This document shows positions 38,497 through 50,984 of a DNA stretch of 64,000 nucleotides, in pieces (the first letter of the stretch is position 1; every line of letters starts with the position of its first letter). Under the pieces are notes generated by a model. It searched no databases, was not told the DNA's origin, and was given only the letters and a program-made list of their open reading frames with translations. Source of the DNA: Cacajao melanocephalus (lineage: Eukaryota; Chordata; Mammalia; Primates; Pitheciidae); NCBI GenBank assembly GCA_963573385.1, contig CAUYLG010005306.1, positions 119,501 to 183,500 on the forward strand, given 5' to 3'. The translations under genes were made by a program, and so were the position numbers.

Positions 38497-41400
38497 TTTG
38501 CTATTAAGTTGTTTGAGTTCCTTACATATCTGGCTATTAATCCCTTATCAGACGGATAGTTTGTATATATTTTCTTCCATTCTGTAGTTGTTTTTCTTCA
38601 CTTTGTTAATTGTTCTTTTTGCTGTGCAAAAACTTTTTAGCTTGATGTGACCTCATTTGTCTGTTTCTGCTGTGGTTGCCTGTCCTTTTGATCTTTTACA
38701 GAAAAAATTTTTGCCCAGGCAAATGTCCTGTAGCATTTCCTTAATTTCTTTTAGTAGTTTGATAGTTTCAGATTTTACATGTAAATGTCTAATCTGCTTT
38801 GTTTTTGTGTATGGTGAAAGATGGGAATCAAGTTTCATTCTTCTACATACAGATATCCAGCTTTACCCAGCACCTTTTATTAAAAAGACTGTCTTTTCCC
38901 CAGTATAAGATTTTAGTGTCTTTGTTGAAAATGAGTGTGTGGATTTATTTCCGGTTTCTCTATTCTGTCGCATTGGTCTACTTGTCTGTTTTTATGCCAC
39001 TATAATGCTGTTTTGGTTACTATATAACTTTGCAGTATAATATGAAATCAGATAGTGTGTGACTCCAACTTTGTTCTTTTTGCTCAGGTTTGCTTTAGTT
39101 TTTTGGGATTTTTTTTGTGATTCTATACAAATGTTAAGATTTTTTTTCTATTTCTGTGAATAATATCATTGATATTTTGATAGCAATTGCATAGAATGTG
39201 TAGACAGTTTTGGGTAGTACAGAGATTTTAACAATATTAATTCTTCCAATTTGCAAGCATAAAATATCTTTATAATTATTTGCATCCTCTTCAATTTCTT
39301 TCATAAGTGCTTTATAGTTTTCCTTGTATAGATCTTTTACTTCTTTGGTTAACTTGATTCCTAAGTATATTTTTGAAAGTGTTGGTAAATGGGATGGTGT
39401 TCTTGATTTCTCTTTCAGATTGATCACTGTTAGTGTACAGAAATGGTACTGATTTTTATATGTTGATTTTATATTCAGCAATATTACTAAATTTATGTAT
39501 CAGTTCTAAGAGGTTTTTTTCATGAAACTTTTAGTTTTTTCTAAAAAATATCGTGTCATTTGCAAATAATAATAATTTGGCTTTTTTCTTTCCAATCTGG
39601 ATACACTTCATTTCTTTCTCTTGCCTAATTGTCACAGCTAGGACTTTGGTACTATGTTGAATAACAGTGGTAAAAGCAGGCATCCTGGTTTTGTTCCAGA
39701 TCTTAGTGGAAAGGCTTTTACTTTTTTCTGTTATAGTATGATAGTGTGATATTAGCTGTGAGCTTCTCATATATAGCTTTTTTTGTGTTAAAACACATTT
39801 TTTATGTAACGTTTGCTGAGGGTTTTTATCGTGAAGAGATGTTAAATTTAGCAGAATGTTTTTAGCATCTGTTGAAATGATCATACAGTTTTGTTCTTGA
39901 TTCTGTTGATATGATGTACTTTGTTTATTGATTTGCATATGTTGAATCATCCTTGCATCCCTGGGATTAATCCCACTTGATCATAGCTAACGATATTTTT
40001 AATGTGTTGTTGAATTTTGTTTATTAATATTTTGTTCAGTGTTTTTACATATATATTCACCAGAGATATTGGCCCATAGGTTTTCCATTTGTTTTATCTT
40101 TGTCTGGTTTTGGTATCAGGGTAGCAGTGGCCCCATAGAATGAGTTTGAAAGCATTTCTTCCTCTTCTATTCTTGGAAATAGTTTGAGTAGAATTTGTAT
40201 AAGTTATTTTTCAAATGTTTGTTAGAATTTAGTGGTGGATTCAGGAGGTCATGGGCTTTTCTTTGATGAGAGACATTTTATTACTACTTTGATCTTGTTA
40301 CTCATTATCAACCTGTTCTTGTTTTCTATTTTTCTTTTTTTATGGCTCAATCTTGGTAGGTTGTATGTTGCCAGAAATTTATCCATTTCTTCTAGGCTTT
40401 CCAATTTGTTGGTATACAGTTGTTCATAGTATTCTCTAGTGATCCTTTGTATTTCTGCGGGATCAGTTGTGATGTTTTATTTTTCATCTCTGATTTTATT
40501 TATTTGGGTCTTCTCTACTTTTTCTAAGTTAATCTAGCTAAAAGTTTATTGATGTTTATCTTTTCAAAAAACAAATTTTCCATTTTTTTTGGTCTTTTTA
40601 TTATTTTTATCTCAATTTTATTTATCTTCTCTGATCTTTACTTTTCCTTCTGCTAATTTTGGGTTTGATATATTCTGGCATTTTTAGTTCCTTGAGGTGC
40701 ATCATTAGGTAGTTTATTTGCTACCTGTTTTTTAGATGAAGGCATTTACTGCTATAAACTTTCTTCTTAGTACCATTTTTGCTGTGTCTTATAAGTTCTA
40801 GTATGTTGTATTTTCATTTTAATTTATCTATTTACTTTTAAAAACATGTTCCACATAAAAGTAAATAAATTTTTTAATTTCCTTCTTAATGTCTTCATTG
40901 ACCCATTAATTATTTGGGAGAATGTTATTTAATTTCCATGTTTTTGTATAGTTTTAATAGTTCTTCTTATTATTGAGGTTATTAAATTTTCTTTTACTTT
41001 GTTGTGGTCAGAAAGAATGCTTGATGTGATTTTGGTGTTTTTTTAATTTATTGCGGATTGTTTTGTGACCTAACATAGAATCTATCTTAGAGCATGTTCC
41101 ATGTACTCATGAGAAGAATGTATATTCTGCAGCAGTTGAATGAAATCCGTAAATGCCCATTAGGTCCATTTGGTCTAGAGTATATAGTTTTACACTAATG
41201 TTTCTTTTTTGATTTTTCTGCCTGGATGATCTGTCCATTGCTGAAAGTAGGATGCTGAAGTCCCCTATTATTATTACATTTCATTCTATCTCTCCTTTTG
41301 ACTCTATTAATATTTGCTTCCTATATTGGGGTGTTCCAATGCTGGTAGCTTACTATTTTTATATCGTCTTTCTGAATTGACCTCTTTGTTATTATATAAT

Positions 41401-41560
41401 TACCTTTTTGTCTCTTTTGACAGTTTCTGACTTAACAACTGTTTTATCTGATGTGAGCGTAGCTACTCCTGCTCTTCTGTTAGTTTTTTATTTGCATGGA
41501 ATATATTTTTCTATTTTTTCATTTTCAGTCTATGTATGTCTTTATAGATGAAGAAAGTTT
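37990..41560 (-). pseudogene. Old L1 ORF2 pseudogene (near full length)
   Basis: Endonuclease region: reversed text at 41230-41290 encodes the segment around 'GDF' (plus strand 'ctgaagtcccctattattat'), and the N-terminal QETFL-like region is near 41550. Reverse transcriptase: the minus-strand frame 39531-39950 contains DAKNILLN, KTRMPAFTTVIQHS and LLLFANDTIFF. The family's catalytic FADD is changed to FAND, so the first active-site aspartate is lost. The frame 39134-39481 carries [20 protein letters not shown]. The frames are separated by many stops and shifts. Length matches the usual ORF2 of about 3.8 kb. Confidence 0.85.
38446..38496. repeat. Interrupted (GT)n microsatellite
   Basis: A GT dinucleotide run of about 25 units broken once by TTT near 38471, inside the old L1. 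Confidence 0.95.
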
Positions 41561-41587
41561 CCTGGAAGCAGCTTATAGTGAAGTCTT

Positions 41588-41715
41588 GTTTTTTTGTAAA
41601 GGTGAGGTTTCACTATGTTGCCCAGGCTGGTCTCAAACCCCTTGGATTCAAACAATCCTTTCGCCTCAGTCTCCTGAGTAGCTGGGATTACAGGCATGTG
41701 CCACCATGCCTGGCT
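41588..41715 (-). mobile_element. Alu monomer fragment (FLAM/FRAM-like) inside the old L1
   Basis: Contains 'tttcactatgttgcccaggc', 'tggtctcaaaccccttggat' and 'gtagctgggattacaggcat' then 'gtgccaccatgcctggct'. It is only one arm long. The surrounding L1 text resumes as 'ttttttaatccattcag'. Confidence 0.82.
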
Positions 41716-42044
41716 GTGAGTTTTTTAATCCATTCAGCTACTCTATGTCTTTTAACTGGAGAATTTAGTTCCCTAAAATTCAATGTTATTATTGATAGGT
41801 AAGGCCTTACTACTTCCATTTTCTTGCTCTTTTACTAATTATTGTGTAATTCCTCACATCATTTCTTCTTCCTTCTTTCTTTGTGGTTAAGTAATTTTCT
41901 CTGATAATATGTTTTAATTCATTGCTTTTTATTTTTAGTGTATCTGTTATAAGGTTTTTCTTTATGTTTACCATAAGGCTTACCAAAAACATTATATAGT
42001 TATAATTAATATTTTAAACTGATACCAACTTAACTTTGATAGCC

Positions 42045-42062
42045 AAAAAAGCAAAGAAACAA

Positions 42063-42099
<37 letters not shown>

Positions 42100-42131
42100 A
42101 AAAAAAAAAAAAAAAAAAAAAAAAAAAACAA
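42045..42131. repeat. Long poly(A) tract, twice interrupted
   Basis: About 33 A, one C, then about 29 A, preceded by A-rich 'caaagaaacaaagc' and followed by 'caacaac'. It lies within the old L1. The lysine-rich plus-strand frame over it is an artefact. Confidence 0.95.
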
Positions 42132-42489
42132 CAACTTGTACACATTAAATCCTTTCTTCCCCCACATTTTGAATTTTTGTGTCATAATTTACACACTTTA
42201 TATTGCCTATCTCTTAACAAAATTGTTGTAGTTGTTATTTTATTTTAAATTGTTTTACATTTAATTGTTTTACATTGTTTTATCTTTTAGTCTTCTTAAT
42301 AAAGATATAAGTGGTTTAAGCACCACAGTTACAATATGAGCATAACAATTATGTTAGTGACCTTTTCTTTTGATTTGAGGAAATCCCTTTAGCAATTATT
42401 GTAGGACAGATCTGGAAACAATAAATTCCCTAAGTGTTGTTTGTCTGGGAAAGTCTTTTTATCTATCCTTTATTTCCTGAGGGCTCATT

Positions 42490-42828
42490 TCACTGAGCAC
42501 AGTATTCTTGATTGCTTTTTTTCAACACTCTGAAAATATTGTCACACTTCCTCTTATGTGTTACTTGCTTCTTTTCTCTCACTACTTTCAGGATTTTCTC
42601 TTTGTCTTTGACCTTTGCAAGTTTAATTATGATATGTTTTAGAGTATTCTTATTTGGATTGAATCTGAGAGGTGACTTTTGACTTTCCTGTACCTGTATA
42701 TTTACATGTTTCTTTAGGTTTAGAGGGTTTTCTGTTATTTCTTTAAATAAGCTTTCTACTTCTTTTTCTTTCTCAGTTTCATCTTTATCTCCAATAATCT
42801 GAATATTTGTTGTTTTATATTGTCCCAC
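42490..42828 (-). pseudogene. Old L1 ORF1 pseudogene (C-terminal part)
   Basis: L1 ORF1 encodes the RNA-binding chaperone that packages L1 RNA. The minus-strand frame reads EVESLFKEITENPLNLKK, VNIQVQESQKSP, PNKNTLKHIIIKLAKVKDKE and KILKVVREKKQVTHK. This is the RNA-recognition-motif region and start of the C-terminal domain of L1 ORF1. The end (DNIFRVLKK) stops early. The N-terminal coiled coil is not readable. It lies on the 5' side of ORF2 in the same L1, as expected. Confidence 0.85.
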
Positions 42829-43345
42829 AGATTCTGTAAGCTTTGTTCATTTATTTTCATTCTTTTTTTCTTTTCTCTCCTCTGACTGTGTATTTTCAAA
42901 TATTCTCTCTTTTAAATCACTGAGTCTTTCTTCTGTTTGATCAATTCTGCTGTTGATGCTTTCTATGGCATTTTCAATTTCATTCATTGTATTTTTCAGC
43001 TCCAGAATTTCTGTTTGATTTCTTAAATTATTTTAACCTGTCTGTTAAATTTTTTTGATACATTTCTGAATTGATTCCCTGTGTTTTGTTGAAGTTCATT
43101 GAGCTCCCCTAAAATAGCTATTTTGAATCCTTTGTCTGAAGATTTACACATGTCCATAATTTTAGGTTTACTTCTGCTGTCTTTTTGTAATGTCATGCCT
43201 CACAATTTTTATATGTTAAATATGTATTATAACATTCTGATTTCCTTCAAGTTATGTAATACTTCATTCAGTCAATTTACGTTTATAATTTAGAAGTACT
43301 CATGGAACAAACCATTGTTTGCTAAAATTTTTGACCCAAAATACA

Positions 43346-43380
43346 AATTAATTAATTAATTAATTTAGTTAGTTAGTTAT
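43346..43380. repeat. (ATTA)n/(GTTA)n tail microsatellite
   Basis: Tetranucleotide units that on the minus strand represent the changed A tail of the Alu fragment that follows. Confidence 0.85.
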
Positions 43381-44624
<1,244 letters not shown>

Positions 44625-45003
44625 CAAACAGAAATTGTATTGTCTCATAGTTCTGAAGGCCAAAAGTTTATAATCAAGGTGTTGGCAAATATATTGTTTC
44701 CCTGAAATCTGCAGGGGAGAGCCCTTTCTTGCCTCTTCTTAATTTCTAATGATTGGCATTTTTAGACTTGTAGCTGCAGCATTTCCATCTCTTCCTCCAT
44801 CATCACAGAACACTTCATATGTCTGTCTTCTCTTACAAGGACACCAGTTTTATACTGGATTAAGGGACCTCCCTCATCCAGTATGAGCTCATATGAACTT
44901 AACTAATTACATCTGCAATGACCCTTTTTCTAAATAAGATTATATTCCAAGGTACTGGGAGACATTTTTTGGGGGGAGGACACAATTAAATCCACAACAT
45001 ACG
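44625..45003. repeat. Ancient mammalian dispersed repeat, family not assigned
   Basis: 'attgtctcatagttctgaag', 'aatcaaggtgttggcaaa', 'tcttgcctcttcttaatttc', 'tacaaggacaccagttttat', 'gattaagggacctccctcat', 'ctgcaatgaccctttttcta' and 'ggacacaattaaatccacaa' are a well-known ordered series in mammalian DNA. It probably belongs to the same family as 24831-25080. Confidence 0.6.
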
Positions 45004-45007
45004 CCTT

Positions 45008-45621
45008 ATTCATGGAATGGAATGTCAATATTGTTAAAATGCACTTGTCCCTAAATTGATCTGTAGATCAAATGCAATCCCAATCAAAATCCAAGTAGGA
45101 TTTTTTTAAGAAAGTGACAAGACAAAATCTTATACAGAAATTTTAAAAAATCTAGATTTTACAAAATCGTTGTAAAAAAGAAAAGTGAAGTCAGATGATC
45201 TATGCTACCTAATTCTAGACCTAGTATAAAGTTGTAATATTCAAGTGTGGTATTGACAAAAGGATAGAGAAGTAAATCAAAAGAACAGAATTGAGAATCA
45301 AGAAAGGTATCTAACACATCAATTTGTGATGAGAGTACCGAAGAAATTTGACAGGGAAAGACAAGTTTTTCAACAAATGGTGCTGGAACAATTGGATATT
45401 TATATTTTTTAAAAAACCCTCCTCATATCATACACAAATGAACTCAAATGGATCATAAAAATTTAAATGTAACAGTAAGAACTAAAAGGAGAATACCTTT
45501 ATGACCTTTGGGCTCCCTGTGATGAATTCTTAGAAAAGATACAGAAAGCAATAAACAGAAAATGGAAAACTGATAAATTGGACCTCACCAAAATTTAAAA
45601 CATTTGATTATTAAAAGAAAC
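45008..45621 (+). mobile_element. Old L1 LINE ORF2 segment (part 1 of 3)
   Basis: 'ttcatggaatggaatgtcaa', 'cctaaattgatctgtagatc', 'aaatgcaatcccaatcaaaa' and 'aacaaatggtgctggaacaa' match the old L1 ORF2 middle and C-terminal region. It is interrupted by an Alu and then by an L1, and resumes at 45984 and 46691. No long frame survives. Confidence 0.85.
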
Positions 45622-45622
45622 T

Positions 45623-45983
45623 GGCCAGGCACAGTGGCTCAAGCCTGTAATCCCAGCACTTTGGAGGGCTGAGGTGGGCAGGTTACTTGAGGTCAGGAGT
45701 TAGAGACCAGCCTGGCCAACATGGTGAAATCTTTTTCTCTACTAAAAATACAAAAATTAGGGATGTGATGGTGCATGCCTGTAATCCCAGCTACTCAGGA
45801 GGCTGATGCATGAGAATCACGTGAACCTGGGAGTTGGAGGTTGCAGTGAGCTGAGGTCGTGCCACTGCACTCCAGCCTGGGAGACAGACCAAGGCTCTAT
45901 CTTACAAAAAGAAAAAGGGAGAGGAGGGGAAGAGAGGGAGGAAAGAGAAGAGAAAGAGAAAAAAGGAGGAAAGAAAAAGAAAC
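45623..45983 (+). mobile_element. Alu element (AluS-like) with purine-rich tail
   Basis: A full dimer from 'ggccaggcacagtggctcaa' to 'gggagacagaccaaggctct'. The tail (about 45904-45983) has become purine-rich, (GGGA)n/(AAAG)n-like. The target-site duplication AAAAGAAAC is present at 45613-45621 and 45975-45983. It splits the old L1. Confidence 0.94.
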
Positions 45984-46287
45984 GAAACCACAAAAACCAC
46001 TGAGTGGGAGAAAATATTCATTCACAACACATATCAATAACAGGAAGTTTCTATCAAGAATCTATGAAGAACTCCTAAACTCAATAATAAAATAAAATAA
46101 CAAACTTTTTAAGAAAGAATGAGGAAAAGTAATCTATTTTAAAAAAAGGGCCAAAGACTTGGGAAAATACAAAAATATATATACAAGCATTTAATAAGCC
46201 TATGAAAATGTGCTCAACATCATTACTTGTCAGAAAATTGTAAATAAAATGACAACAAGATAGCATTATACATTGACTCATGGCTAA
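45984..46287 (+). mobile_element. Old L1 LINE (part 2 of 3)
   Basis: 'gagtgggagaaaatattcat', 'tatcaagaatctatgaagaa', 'ctcctaaactcaataataaa' and 'gaaaatgtgctcaacatcat' continue ORF2 toward its C-terminus. Ends at the L1 insertion at 46288. Confidence 0.85.
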
Positions 46288-46677
46288 TTTTTTTTTATTG
46301 TACTTTAGGTTCTGGGGTACATGTGCAGATCATGCAGGATTGTTGCATGGGTACATACATGGCAAGATGGTTTACCGCCTTCATCCCTCCATCACCTATA
46401 TCTGGTATACCTCCCCACGTTGTCCCTCCCACCCTCCCTACTCCCTGCTGTCCTTCCCCCACCTTCCCCCCAGCTGACCACAGTGTGTGATGCTCCCCTC
46501 CCTGTGTCCACATGTTATTGTTCAACGTCTGCCTATGAGTGAGAACATGCAGTGTTTGGTTTTCTGTTCTTGTGTCAGTTTACTGGGAATGATGGTTTCC
46601 AGGTTCATCCATGTCCCTATGAAGGAAACGAACTCATCGTTTTGTATGGCTGTGTAGTATTCCATAGTGTATATGTG
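46288..46677 (-). mobile_element. Primate L1 LINE, 5'-truncated, minus strand, with target-site duplication
   Basis: T run, then 'ggttctggggtacatgtgca', 'cctatgagtgagaacatgca' and 'ggctgtgtagtattccatag'. It is flanked by CATGGCTAA at 46279-46287 and 46678-46686, a clean target-site duplication. It contains only the 3' untranslated region and the last ORF2 codons. Its C-rich middle is the complement of the G-rich L1 3' tract. Confidence 0.95.
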
Positions 46678-46687
46678 CATGGCTAAA

Positions 46688-47325
46688 TTTTAAAAGACCG
46701 ACAACACCAAATTCTGGCAAGTCTGTGGACCATCTGGGACTTCCATAAATTGCTGGTATGAAAATAAAATGTTAAAACTGCTTTGTAAAACTATTTGTCA
46801 GTTTCTTAAGCAATGAAATATGTATCTGTTCTATGACCTTAATTGCTTAACAAGAAAATGAAACATATGTCCATAGAAAATCTCCTTAATAAATTTTCAT
46901 AGCAGTTTTATTCATACTGCTAAAAAATGAAAATAATCCAAGTGTCTATCAACCAAGAATGATTAAACAAACTACGGAATAGTCATATTACAGAATATTA
47001 CTTAGCAACAAAAATGAATGGACTACTGAATATTCAATGATATGGTTAAATCTATAACACAAAATACTGAGGAAAAAAAAGGCACAAAAATCATATGAAG
47101 CTCTCTGATTCCATTTACAAGAAATTCTAAAACACATAATAGAAAACAGCCAATGATAAGAAACAGAAAACAGAACAGTGGTTGCTTCTGCATTGGAGGA
47201 TTGACTGAGAGAGAAACAGTAGAAAACTTTCTAGAGAGGTGATAGGATTGTTCTGTATCTTGATGGATGTAGATTACATTTGTATGTGTTTGCCAAAGTT
47301 GATGGACTATTTACTTAAGGTATGT
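46688..47325 (+). mobile_element. Old L1 LINE (part 3 of 3, 3' end)
   Basis: 'caccaaattctggcaagtct', 'aaaataatccaagtgtctat', 'agaacagtggttgcttctgc' and 'ggtgataggattgttctgta' match old L1 ORF2 end and 3' untranslated region. This completes the element that starts at 45008. Confidence 0.82.
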
Positions 47326-47344
47326 ATTGTATCTTATTTCTTAC

Positions 47345-47722
47345 ATGGCTGAATCTAGAAACCATCATTCGCAGCAAACTGACACCAGAACAGAAAACCA
47401 AGCACCGCTATGTTTTCACTGGTAGGCAGGTGATGAACAATGAGAACACTTGGGCACAGGGAAGGGAACAACACTCACTGGGCTGGGCTAGGTGGGGGGT
47501 GGGGAGGGGAGGGACAGTGTGGGGTTGGGTGGATGGGGAGGGATAACAGCTGGAGAAATGCCTGATGTAGGTGAAGGGGTGGGCCAGGGGAGGGGTGGTG
47601 GTGGATGGAGACAGCAAACCACCATGGCATATGTACCTATGCAACAATCCTGCAGGATGCAGGATGTGCACATGTACCCCAGAGCCCAAAGTACAGTAAA
47701 AAATAAAATAAAATAAATTTTT
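47345..47722 (+). mobile_element. Primate L1 LINE 3' end, 5'-truncated, plus strand
   Basis: 'gctgaatctagaaaccatca', 'ttcgcagcaaactgacacca', 'gcatatgtacctatgcaaca', 'gcacatgtaccccagagccc' and an A-rich tail (AAATA)n. It contains a G-rich tract with a canonical quadruplex motif at 47494-47513. It lies head-to-head with the L1 at 46288-46677. Confidence 0.94.
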
Positions 47723-49069
47723 TAAAAAATCAACACTAATGATTCTCATAACAATCACTGGTGAGCTTAGGCAGACACATTAACAAAGCATTGTTTACTA
47801 AACTGGCTTCAGTTGAGTTTACAAAGATCTCTGAGACAATGGGATGGCTATTGGTAAAATGCTGATAAGCGGAAGAGACAGATAAGGTTTTTTTTTTTTT
47901 AGGTAGGAGATCTTGCCAAGTCTGTCAAAGAACAGCATGGAATGGAAATGGAAAAGGATATAACTCTCCAAAATTAACTTTGCCTGCTGAAAAATTTTGT
48001 TTTGGAAGAGAGTTTATCAGCAGTAGCAGCTTCATGACAGTCACCGTCACTATCAGCATCACATCAGTTCTACTAATCTCAGTCTTAAAATCGTTGATCT
48101 TCTGTGTATTAAGTAAGGCTGCTATTTTGAAAGCCTACCTTCCAAGAACAGCAGGATTTCTCTGGACAAATGGGATATTAAATCCAGCTGAGGTTATTGG
48201 GGACAATTGACCTGAACAATACTCTCATTATGGTCTGACACTTTTGGTAGCTGGGTAAATTACGAATTTAGTGCTTCTAGGCTTGGTTAAATCATTTCCT
48301 CAGCAAAGGTTCATCTTTCAGGTACTCTGTTAGGTGGTAAGAATATAATGATAAATGAATGTCTAGGAACATAAAATTTAGAACACAAAGCCTGAGGTGT
48401 TAAGTATAGGACTGATACTCTCTGGAGACCTAGAGAATAGAGATAGGATCTCAACAGAATGAGATAAAGTATATAATTTGAAATGAATCTCACACGATTA
48501 TAAAATAACTAGCTTTTTCTTTTCGTATAATCCTTGTCTCTACCAATTCCAAGTCCTGCCACCAGTCCAAGCCAACACTCCTCACCATTGCGCATTCCAC
48601 TGAAACATTGTGATAAAGTCAGCAATGGTGCTCTGATGGGAGTAGTGGTGTAAAGAGTCAGCTTACATATTCTGATGTGGAAAGAAGAGAGATAAGGAGC
48701 ATGGTTTGCAAGTTGAGAAACCAGATAAGAGGAAGAAATTATGGCAACAATAGGTAGTAATATGAGATTTCTCTTTTTCTCCTGTTTCCTTTCCTGTTGC
48801 TAGTTCCCATATGAAGTCATTATTTCCTTGAAGTGTTCTTGAGTAAGGAGCAGCAGGGATTGTGCAAAAAGAAACATTAATATAAGCCCTAGTCAGAAAC
48901 TTGAGAATATTAATAGTGTAATCAACACTGACCATGAGCACATTTCAAGTGCAGGGCTGGCAGTGATCACCAGGGTTGGTGGCAGAATTGATAGGCCAAG
49001 AGAAAGAGGAGTGTTAAGGATAAGAAAAAACAAAGTTTTTCTCTCATACTTAGCACAGAGTACTTCTGT
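47723..49069. other. Unassigned non-coding sequence
   Basis: No gene or repeat recognised. Short frames at 47980-48210 and 48663-48941 show no known domain. A T run lies near 47889-47900. Confidence 0.4.
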
Positions 49070-49920
49070 GGCCTGATATGTGAGAGGTTTTCAGCACATA
49101 CCAAGCAATTCTGCAGCAGCCACCAGCTGAATGTCCTCTCATTCAATTCAGTTCTGACACCGTCTACCTGGAGACAGCATAAGATCCCACAGGTTGAGGG
49201 CTCAGTCCCAAAAAACAGCCCACACTTAAAACGCCTATTGCAAGCCCCAGGTTTTGACTTGTGTTTCTGAGTAACTGGCTATAAATTGAGCTTCAAGTTT
49301 CTCCTCATCTTTGAATAATTTGCTAGAGCAGCTCCTAGAATTTAGAGAAACACTTTACTTACATTTACCAGTTTACTAATAAATGCTATAATGAAGAGTA
49401 TGGATAAACAGCCAGGTGAAAAGGTACGTAGGGTAAGATCTGAGAGGGTCCTAAACACAGGTGCTTCTGTGCTCATGGAGTTGGGGCATGTCGCCTTCCC
49501 AGTATACGAAAGTATTTGCCACCCCAGAAGCTCCCTAAAACACACAGTATGGGAATTTTCTTGGGGGTCTCATTGCATAGGCATGATTGCATGTTAACTC
49601 CATTTTCAGCCCTTCTTCCCTTTGGAGAGTGCAATGGTGGGCCTGAAAGCTCCAAGCTTATAACCATGGCTTGATCTTCTTGGTGACCAGCCCACATCAG
49701 AAAGCCCACCAACATTCACCTCATTAGAATAAAAGGTGCTCTTATTAATTAGAACTTTTCAAGGGATTTGGGAACTCTGTGTCAAGAATTAGGAAGTAAA
49801 AAATTAAATATTAGAAGAATAGATTCTGTTGGCACCCTTATTGTTTAGGAAATTACAAGGATTCTAGAAGCTCTGGGCCAATATATAGTGACAGAGACTA
49901 ATCTATATGTTTCTTAACAC
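49070..49920 (-). mobile_element. Probable solo LTR of an ancient endogenous retrovirus (MER21-like)
   Basis: The text 'aatttgctagagcagctcct', 'ggataaacagccaggtgaaa', 'gagttggggcatgtcgcctt', 'cataggcatgattgcatgtt', 'ttggtgaccagcccacatca' and 'cattagaataaaaggtgctc' follows, in order, the reverse complement of a MER21-type LTR as I remember it. No gag, pol or env sequence flanks it, so it is a solo LTR. Orientation and end points are approximate. It is old and diverged. Promoter function cannot be judged from sequence. Confidence 0.6.
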
Positions 49921-50884
49921 TCCTCAAGGAGATGTGAGGGCAGTTACGGATAGAGATAAGGCATCACAGAAGCCACTGGATACCACTGAGAAAGTGAGTC
50001 TTTACCTGGAATATATATGTGGCAATACCTGTACACATAGGTAATTTGTATGCATAGTGATCCTAAAAAGCATTCAAAAATTGAGATATTATCATATAGG
50101 AAAGCAGCAATTAATGTTTTGATTATTTTATTGTTCTCTTTCCACAGGCAATATTACAGGTCTTAGAGGCTAAGTAACTGGCACTACGCTATGTAGCTTA
50201 GACACGGCTTGATATCTTTTAAAATGAATCTATTTCTTTCCAGATTAAGACAACCAATTTTAATAACTGAGGTTTTATATTTAATAGAATTTTACCTGAA
50301 ATTATTTTCAAATAGTTTTTAGTTTAATGAAAACATTATTTCCAAGTGCTTTTAAAACTTAGGCAAAGGTTTTTGCTCTCTCTCCTCATCAACTATCTGC
50401 AGATAGTACTTACACATACGTGTGTGATGGACAACAAAGGGAAGAATTAGTATTTGTTAGTTCTACAGGAAAAATCTTTGAATTATATAGTCATCATTAT
50501 ATTTGTTATCAATTTACATTGTGTACATATCTGTATGCCATCCTAATCAGCATTTGTGCCTGCCATCACATTGTATCTTATTCATCCCACTATGCCTAGT
50601 GATTTACTGATTTCCAATCACAAAAGAAGCGAAAGTAGTCACTATTAAATTGCAAAATGGGCCCCTTCCTCTTGGCAGAAATAACTCCAAGTAAAAGCAC
50701 ATTGTTGATGAGCCAGCAGGAGATGAATTTCAGTCCCACTCACCCCTTGTGCACATTCCTTGGTGCAATAAACAACCTGTACACCATATGTGTTGGTCCA
50801 AGGAGGAACATGGTAAATGTTTGTTCAATAAATGTTTACACTTGTTTGGAGCGTTCTAATGTACAGAACCCCCTTCTGATGTGT
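49921..50884. other. Unassigned non-coding sequence
   Basis: No gene or repeat recognised with confidence. Confidence 0.4.
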
Positions 50885-50965
50885 ATTAACTTATTTAACT
50901 TTCATAACCATATGAGATAAGCAGAAAGGCACTATTTTCATATTACACATTAGAAAATAATTTTC
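50885..50965 (-). mobile_element. Possible MIR SINE fragment
   Basis: 'attaacttatttaactttca' and 'accatatgagataagcag' then 'ttttcatattacacattaga' resemble the reverse complement of the MIR 3' half. Short and diverged. Confidence 0.45.
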
Positions 50966-50984
50966 TTGAAGGGAATTTCAATAG

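Larger units (their letters stand above)
37780..43300 (-). mobile_element. Near-complete old L1 LINE, minus strand
   Basis: About 5.5 kb of continuous reversed L1. From left to right it has 'ctcccacatataagagcac' (3' region), reversed ORF2 (about 37990-41560), an inter-ORF segment with 'ttttaatccattcagctact', reversed ORF1 (about 42490-42830) and a 5' segment to about 43300. The divergence and the ORF1/5' type indicate an old mammalian (L1M) class. The extreme 3' end and A tail are missing. Later insertions are a (GT)n run, an Alu monomer and a poly(A) tract. It is the longest single transposon in the window. Confidence 0.88.

Noticed and set aside
42036..42248. Lysine-rich open frame
   Set aside because: It is the poly(A) tract read as AAA codons.
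46295..46525. Glycine- or proline-rich short frames at L1 3' ends (also 47408-47716)
   Set aside because: They are translations of the G/C-rich L1 3' untranslated region, which is non-coding.
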